Source: Caballeronia temeraria (GTDB lineage Bacteria > Pseudomonadota > Gammaproteobacteria > Burkholderiales > Burkholderiaceae). From it: a stretch of DNA of 64,000 nucleotides. Shown one piece after another: positions 60,172-64,000 of the stretch (position 1 is its first letter; each line of letters begins with the position of its first letter). The position numbers and the translations under genes were made by a program. Below the pieces are notes generated by a model. That model made no database searches and had not been told where the DNA came from. It saw only the letters and a list, made by a program, of their open reading frames with translations. The stretch is from positions 186,001-250,000 of the forward strand of contig NZ_FCOI02000008.1 of assembly GCF_001544795.2 (NCBI RefSeq), read 5' to 3'.

Positions 60172-61680
60172 TCAGTGCAAGGTGATCCAGACGGCTTTCG
60201 TCTCCGTCAGATGGTCGAGCTGCTCCATCCCGAGATCCTTGCCGAAACCGGATTCCTTGAAGCCGCCGAACGGCATCGCCGGGTCGATCGTGCTGTGCGC
60301 GTTCACGTAGACGCTGCCCGCGCGCAGTTGCGGCACGAGCGTGTGGATGCGATTTACATCGTTCGAATAGATGGCCGCGGCGAGGCCATAGGGCGAGTCG
60401 TTCGCGAGCTTCACGGCTTCGTCGATGTCGTCGAAAGGCGAGGTCACCAGCACGGGTCCGAAGATCTCTTCGCGGACGATCTTCATCGCGTTGTTGCAGT
60501 GGGCGAAGATCGCGGGCTCGACGAAATATCCGGCTTCTTCGCGCTTGCGTCCGCCGTAGACGAGTTCGGCGCCTTCGCGACGTCCCGCGTCGATATACGC
60601 GCTCACGCGTTCCTTCTGCAGCGCCGACACCAGAGGACCGATGAAGCAGTCGGGATCGAGGCCCGGCGCGATCTTCAACGTGCGCGTGTAGTCGATGAGC
60701 GCGCCGAGAAAGCGCTCGTGAATCTTGCGCTGGACATACACGCGCGTGCCCGCGTCGCAGACCTGACCGGAGTTGAAGAACATGCCGTTCGCGACGGCGC
60801 GCGCGGCGGCGTCGACGTCCGCATCGTCGAGCACGAGCACCGGCGACTTGCCGCCGAGTTCCAGCGTCACGCGGCGGATATCCTGCACGGCCGCCTGTCC
60901 CACGTCGCGCCCGACGTTCGTCGAGCCGGTGAACGTGAGCTTGTCGATGCCGGGATGACGCGCGAGCGCCGCACCGATCACGCCGCCGCGTCCCGTCACG
61001 ACATTGACGACGCCATCGGGAATGCCCGCTTCCTGCACGAGTTCGGCGAAACGCAGCGTCGACAGCGACGTGAGCTCGGCCGGCTTGATGACCGCCGTGC
61101 AGCCCACGGCAAGCGCGGCGGCGAGCTTCCACGCCATCGTCTGAAGCGGGAAATTCCACGGCACGATGATGCCCACGACGCCGACCGGCTCCTTGCGCGT
61201 GTAGGCGACGTAATCGCCCGGCAGCGAAGGCTCTACCGTGCGCCCGTGCAGCTTCGATGCCCATCCGGCGAAGTAGCGGAACGTGTCGATGGTGCCCTGC
61301 ACGTCGACGTCGCGCGCCTGCGCGGCGGACTTGCCCATGTCGATCGATTCGATTTCCGCAAGCTCGGTCGCGTTCGCTTCGATCAGATCCGCGAGCCGAT
61401 GCAGCAGGCGCTCCCGTTCCAGCGGCTTGAGCTTGCGCCACGGGCTGCCGTCGAACTGCGTGCGCGCGGCGCGGACCGCGCGATCGAGATCGTCGATCGT
61501 GGCGAGCGGAATCTGCGTGATGACGCCGGTCGTCGACGGCTCGATCACATCGAGCGCTTCTTCCGCGGCGCCGCGCACCCACTCGCCGCCGATGAACATT
61601 TTCTGCGGCTTGTTCAAAAAGCGCGTGGTGGCTTCCTGAACGCCGAAGCGCTCCAGATAGTCGCGGACAAGGGTATCCAA
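60172..61680 (-). CDS. NAD(P)+-dependent aldehyde dehydrogenase
   Basis: 502 residues. PWNFPLQTMAWKLAAALAVG, catalytic Glu in LELGGKSP, and catalytic Cys in FFNSGQVCDAGTRV are present, with EEIFGPVLV downstream. It resembles betaine/gamma-aminobutyraldehyde-type dehydrogenases. It lies 45 bases upstream of the permease start and 87 bases after the ureohydrolase. With the enzyme at 52846 the region has two aldehyde dehydrogenases, possibly for successive aldehydes or two substrates. Confidence 0.9.
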   Translation of the reverse strand: MDTLVRDYLERFGVQEATTRFLNKPQKMFIGGEWVRGAAEEALDVIEPSTTGVITQIPLATIDDLDRAVRAARTQFDGSPWRKLKPLERERLLHRLADLIEANATELAEIESIDMGKSAAQARDVDVQGTIDTFRYFAGWASKLHGRTVEPSLPGDYVAYTRKEPVGVVGIIVPWNFPLQTMAWKLAAALAVGCTAVIKPAELTSLSTLRFAELVQEAGIPDGVVNVVTGRGGVIGAALARHPGIDKLTFTGSTNVGRDVGQAAVQDIRRVTLELGGKSPVLVLDDADVDAAARAVANGMFFNSGQVCDAGTRVYVQRKIHERFLGALIDYTRTLKIAPGLDPDCFIGPLVSALQKERVSAYIDAGRREGAELVYGGRKREEAGYFVEPAIFAHCNNAMKIVREEIFGPVLVTSPFDDIDEAVKLANDSPYGLAAAIYSNDVNRIHTLVPQLRAGSVYVNAHSTIDPAMPFGGFKESGFGKDLGMEQLDHLTETKAVWITLH

Positions 61681-61767
61681 CGTCGTCTCCTGTATGTCCG
61701 GGGCTTCATGATGTCGAGCCCCGTGAATGTCGATATCGATATGAACCGGCCGTTGCTGGCGCGTTCG

Positions 61768-62742
61768 TCAGCGTCGGGCCTTGCTGCGCTCGTGAAAGAT
61801 GAAGCCGATGGAATTCATCAGCAGTTGAGCGGCGAGAATCGGTGTGACGCCGGCGGGATCGTAGGCGGGCGCGACTTCCACGAGGTCCATTCCTATGATG
61901 TTTCCGTGGCTGCGCCGGGCGAGCGCCTGGATGATCTCGAGCACCTCGTAGTACTGAAAGCCGCCGTGGCTGGGCGTCCCCGTACCGGGCGCGATGGACG
62001 GGTCGAAGCCGTCGATATCGATGGTTATATAGTAGGCCGCGCCTTCGGGAATCCGCGCAAGCACGCCTTCCGTGCCGAGCCGGCGCACGTCGCGCACCGA
62101 CAGAATCTCGGAGCCGGCAGAGCGCGCCGCGTCATAGTCGTCGCGGTTCGACGACGACACGTTGCGAATGCCGAGCTGCGTCATGCCGACGATATGCGCC
62201 ATCTCGGACGCGCGCCGCAGCGGATTGCCGTGGCCGTAGCGCACGCCGTGACGCTCGTCGACGAAATCCAGGTGTGCATCGAAGTGGACGATATGGATGG
62301 GTCCCTTGCCCTCGAACGCCTTGATCACGGGCGCGTGAATCGAATGGTCGCCGCCCAGCGTGACGGGCATCGCGCCGCATTCGAGAATCTTGCGCACCGC
62401 GAATTCGATGTTCGCGTTGCTGCTCTCCATGTCGGTGTGCACGATATCGGCATCGCCGACATCGACCATGCGCAACTGATCGCGGCTCAGATACAGCACA
62501 TCGTCTTCGTGATCGTAGGCGCCCGCGTGCCCGAACGAAAACAGCGTCGACGCCTCGCGGATGCTGCGCGGCCCGAAGCGCGCGCCGGAGCGCCATTGCG
62601 TGCCCATGTCGTTCGGCGCGCCGAGAATGGCGACGTCGGCGTCGATCCGGTTCCAGTCGAGGCATACCGGCGACTTCGCGAACGTGCAATGGCCGACGAA
62701 CGGCAGATTGAGCCGCCCGGATTCATAGCTGTTGCCCTGCAT
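61768..62742 (-). CDS. Ureohydrolase: agmatinase/guanidinobutyrase family
   Basis: 324 residues. The metal-binding blocks are complete: TLGGDHSIHAP, HFDAHLDFVDE and TIDIDGFDPSIAPGTGTPSHGG, with a late MDLVEVAPAYD. These give the two-manganese site of the arginase superfamily. The sequence branch suits agmatinase, guanidinobutyrase or guanidinopropionase; the nearby 2-ketoarginine decarboxylase-like gene favours guanidinobutyrase (yielding GABA and urea). It is first in its operon and divergent from a LysR gene. Confidence 0.88.
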   Translation of the reverse strand: MQGNSYESGRLNLPFVGHCTFAKSPVCLDWNRIDADVAILGAPNDMGTQWRSGARFGPRSIREASTLFSFGHAGAYDHEDDVLYLSRDQLRMVDVGDADIVHTDMESSNANIEFAVRKILECGAMPVTLGGDHSIHAPVIKAFEGKGPIHIVHFDAHLDFVDERHGVRYGHGNPLRRASEMAHIVGMTQLGIRNVSSSNRDDYDAARSAGSEILSVRDVRRLGTEGVLARIPEGAAYYITIDIDGFDPSIAPGTGTPSHGGFQYYEVLEIIQALARRSHGNIIGMDLVEVAPAYDPAGVTPILAAQLLMNSIGFIFHERSKARR

Positions 62743-62845
62743 TTCAGCATCTCCTGTTCTGTCAGATGGGACCGCGGGTTTGAGCCCGCGCGTTGTTTTG
62801 CGAAACTATGAACAGGAATGACGGCCGTAAAAATCACGAGTATCG

Positions 62846-62867
62846 GATGTTCACATCGGATAATCCG
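62846..62867. promoter_or_regulatory. Two adjacent small palindromes in the ureohydrolase-LysR intergenic region
   Basis: GATGTTCACATC (62846-62857) is symmetrical apart from its centre, and CGGATAATCCG (62857-62867) follows immediately. ATCGGAT is also repeated directly (from 62842 and 62855). The cluster is just upstream of the LysR start, the normal place for LysR sites that control both genes. Confidence 0.4.
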
Positions 62868-62896
62868 AAGCAACGACGCGAGGAGGCGCGAACCCG

Positions 62897-63823
62897 ATGA
62901 CCCAGTTGCAGGACGTGGATCTCAAGCTGCTGCGCGTCTTCATGGCCGTGGTGCGGTGCGGCGGCTTTTCCGCTGCGCAGGCGAGCCTGAACGTGAGCCA
63001 GTCGACGATCAGCGAACAGATGACGACGCTCGAAACCCGCCTCGGGCTCAAGCTGTGCGAGCGCGGCCGCGGCGGCTTCCGGCTGACCGAGCACGGCATT
63101 GCGACGTACGAAGCGGCGCAACGTTTGCAGATCGCGGTGGAAGCGTTCTGCATGGATACCGATGCGCTCAAGAAGCACATCTCGGGAAAGCTCTACCTCG
63201 GGACCATCGACAACACGGTGTCCGACAAGACTTCGCCGTTGCCGCATGCGTTGCAGAAGTTCGTATCGCGCGGGCACGACGTGCACGTGGACGTCTACGT
63301 CGGCTCGCCGGCCGAACTGGAGGAACGCGTGCTCGACGGCCGGCTGCATATCGCGATCGGCCACTTTCCGATCCACGTGCCGGGGCTGCGGTACGACGAG
63401 CTTTACGTCGAACCGGATGGCCTCTATTGCGGCAAGGGCAACCCGCTCTACGCACGCGCGTTCGATGCCGACGTGTCTTCCGAAGCGATCGCGGAAAGCC
63501 GGATCGTCGCGCGCGGCTACTTTCAGCAACACGATCTGCGCATGTTGAGCGCGAGCAAGGCGGCCGCCACCGTCGATAACGTCGAGGCGCAGGCCATCCT
63601 CATTCTGTCGGGCGCGTACGTCGGCTTTCTGCCCAATCACTATGCGAGCAAATGGGTCGAGAGCGGCGACATGCGCAGAATCTGCGCCGGGCGCTTCGGC
63701 GGCGACTGGCCGTTCTGCGCGATCACGCGACGCGGGGCATCGATGCCGTCGATCCTCAAGGTGTTCATGGCGGATCTGCAGGCGTGCCAGGAAACATTGC
63801 GATCGACTTGCCCCGATAACTGA
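62897..63823 (+). CDS. LysR family transcriptional regulator
   Basis: 308 residues. The winged helix (KLLRVFMAVVRCGGFSAAQA, then VSQSTISEQMTTLETRLGLKL and RGGFRLTEHG) is followed by a substrate-binding effector domain from about residue 90. GAGGAGGCG precedes the ATG. It is divergent from the ureohydrolase gene, and probably activates that operon in response to a guanidino compound or an intermediate. Confidence 0.88.
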   Translation: MTQLQDVDLKLLRVFMAVVRCGGFSAAQASLNVSQSTISEQMTTLETRLGLKLCERGRGGFRLTEHGIATYEAAQRLQIAVEAFCMDTDALKKHISGKLYLGTIDNTVSDKTSPLPHALQKFVSRGHDVHVDVYVGSPAELEERVLDGRLHIAIGHFPIHVPGLRYDELYVEPDGLYCGKGNPLYARAFDADVSSEAIAESRIVARGYFQQHDLRMLSASKAAATVDNVEAQAILILSGAYVGFLPNHYASKWVESGDMRRICAGRFGGDWPFCAITRRGASMPSILKVFMADLQACQETLRSTCPDN

Positions 63824-63871
63824 GCTTCGCGCGTCGCGACGGGCGCGATGACGGTCCGTCTCAAAAATCGC

Positions 63872-63900
63872 TTGCGTGCGGTAATTCGTAACGCTATCGT
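63872..63900 (+). promoter_or_regulatory. Sigma-70-type promoter for the glycine riboswitch transcript
   Basis: TTGCGT and TATCGT are separated by exactly 17 bases. The predicted start near 63907 is a few bases before the riboswitch aptamer. Confidence 0.5.
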
Positions 63901-63914
63901 GCGAATGTTCTCGA

Positions 63915-64000
63915 ATGCAGCGCGGGAGAGACCGTCATCCTCATGACGGCGCCGACGGAGCAACCGCCCCGGAAACTCTCAGGCCAAAGGACCGCGCCGC
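63915..64000 (+). promoter_or_regulatory. Glycine riboswitch (aptamer, cut by the window end)
   Basis: The conserved core is plain: GGGAGAGACC near 63923, GCCGACGGAGCAACCGCC near 63951, and GGAAACTCTCAGGCCAAAGG near 63971, followed by ACCG. These are the hallmark segments of the glycine aptamer. Most such riboswitches are tandem, so a second aptamer and the controlled gene, usually the glycine cleavage system or a glycine transporter, should lie just outside. It is on the plus strand, so it does not regulate any gene seen here. Confidence 0.92.

Noticed and set aside
60175..62811. 878-residue open frame on the plus strand
   Set aside because: It is antisense to the aldehyde dehydrogenase and ureohydrolase genes, which have full domain signatures; the frame is rich in Arg and His as expected from GC-rich antisense.

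Overview
The window is high-GC DNA dominated by ABC and MFS transporters, LysR/IclR/GntR regulators, oxidoreductases and aldehyde dehydrogenases, often in ATGA-overlapping operons. Gene content and codon bias fit a soil or plant-associated Burkholderiaceae (Paraburkholderia/Caballeronia type), probably a secondary chromosome or other accessory-rich replicon. No rRNA, tRNA, CRISPR array or insertion sequence was seen.

Layout. 1-4260: tail of a polar amino acid ABC ATPase, its binding protein, two NodB-fold deacetylases in tandem (the second without the metal-binding histidines) and an MmgE/PrpD enzyme. 4372-5913: PHA-depolymerase-like esterase behind a ribbon-helix-helix regulator with an 18-bp palindrome upstream. 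6077-8592: F420-reductase-like oxidoreductase and SDR divergent from a LysR gene. 8593-9428: decay zone with relics of a histidine ammonia-lyase and an epoxide hydrolase. 9429-11315: exported alpha/beta hydrolase and a GST. 11418-19320: seven-gene operon joining a polyamine/opine-type ABC importer to a three-subunit HcnABC/opine-oxidase-like dehydrogenase, divergent from an IclR regulator. 19360-23489: sugar-acid operon (FadR-type regulator, SDR, MFS, RspA/ManD dehydratase). 23742-29566: GlxA-type regulator, hybrid histidine kinase, flavin monooxygenase, CbpA/CbpM chaperones.

29567-35591: a porin-like relic, then a strongly structured region ending in a good sigma-54 promoter match, which would drive a compact six-gene operon (exported protein, metallophosphoesterase, MFS, ArsB/NhaD-type permease, YdcZ-type protein, CHASE3 membrane protein). 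35623-38095: lipoprotein esterase and a CTP-synthase-like glutaminase domain whose catalytic Cys is Ser. 38292-41378: tyrosine recombinase divergent from a KfrA-like coiled-coil protein, followed by an RHH protein and an HU protein; this is the most island-like part. 41519-44352: a PotD/NspS-like binding protein overlapping a membrane diguanylate cyclase, a likely ligand-to-c-di-GMP sensing pair.

44714-62742 is almost wholly on the minus strand and looks like one catabolic region: 2-ketoarginine decarboxylase-like enzyme, two aldehyde dehydrogenases, an agmatinase/guanidinobutyrase-family ureohydrolase, a GMC oxidoreductase, an NCS1 permease, a polyamine-type and a polar amino acid-type ABC importer, and LysR genes at both ends. 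Together they suggest uptake and oxidation of arginine-derived guanidino compounds or polyamines. The window ends inside a glycine riboswitch preceded by a recognisable promoter; the gene it controls lies outside.
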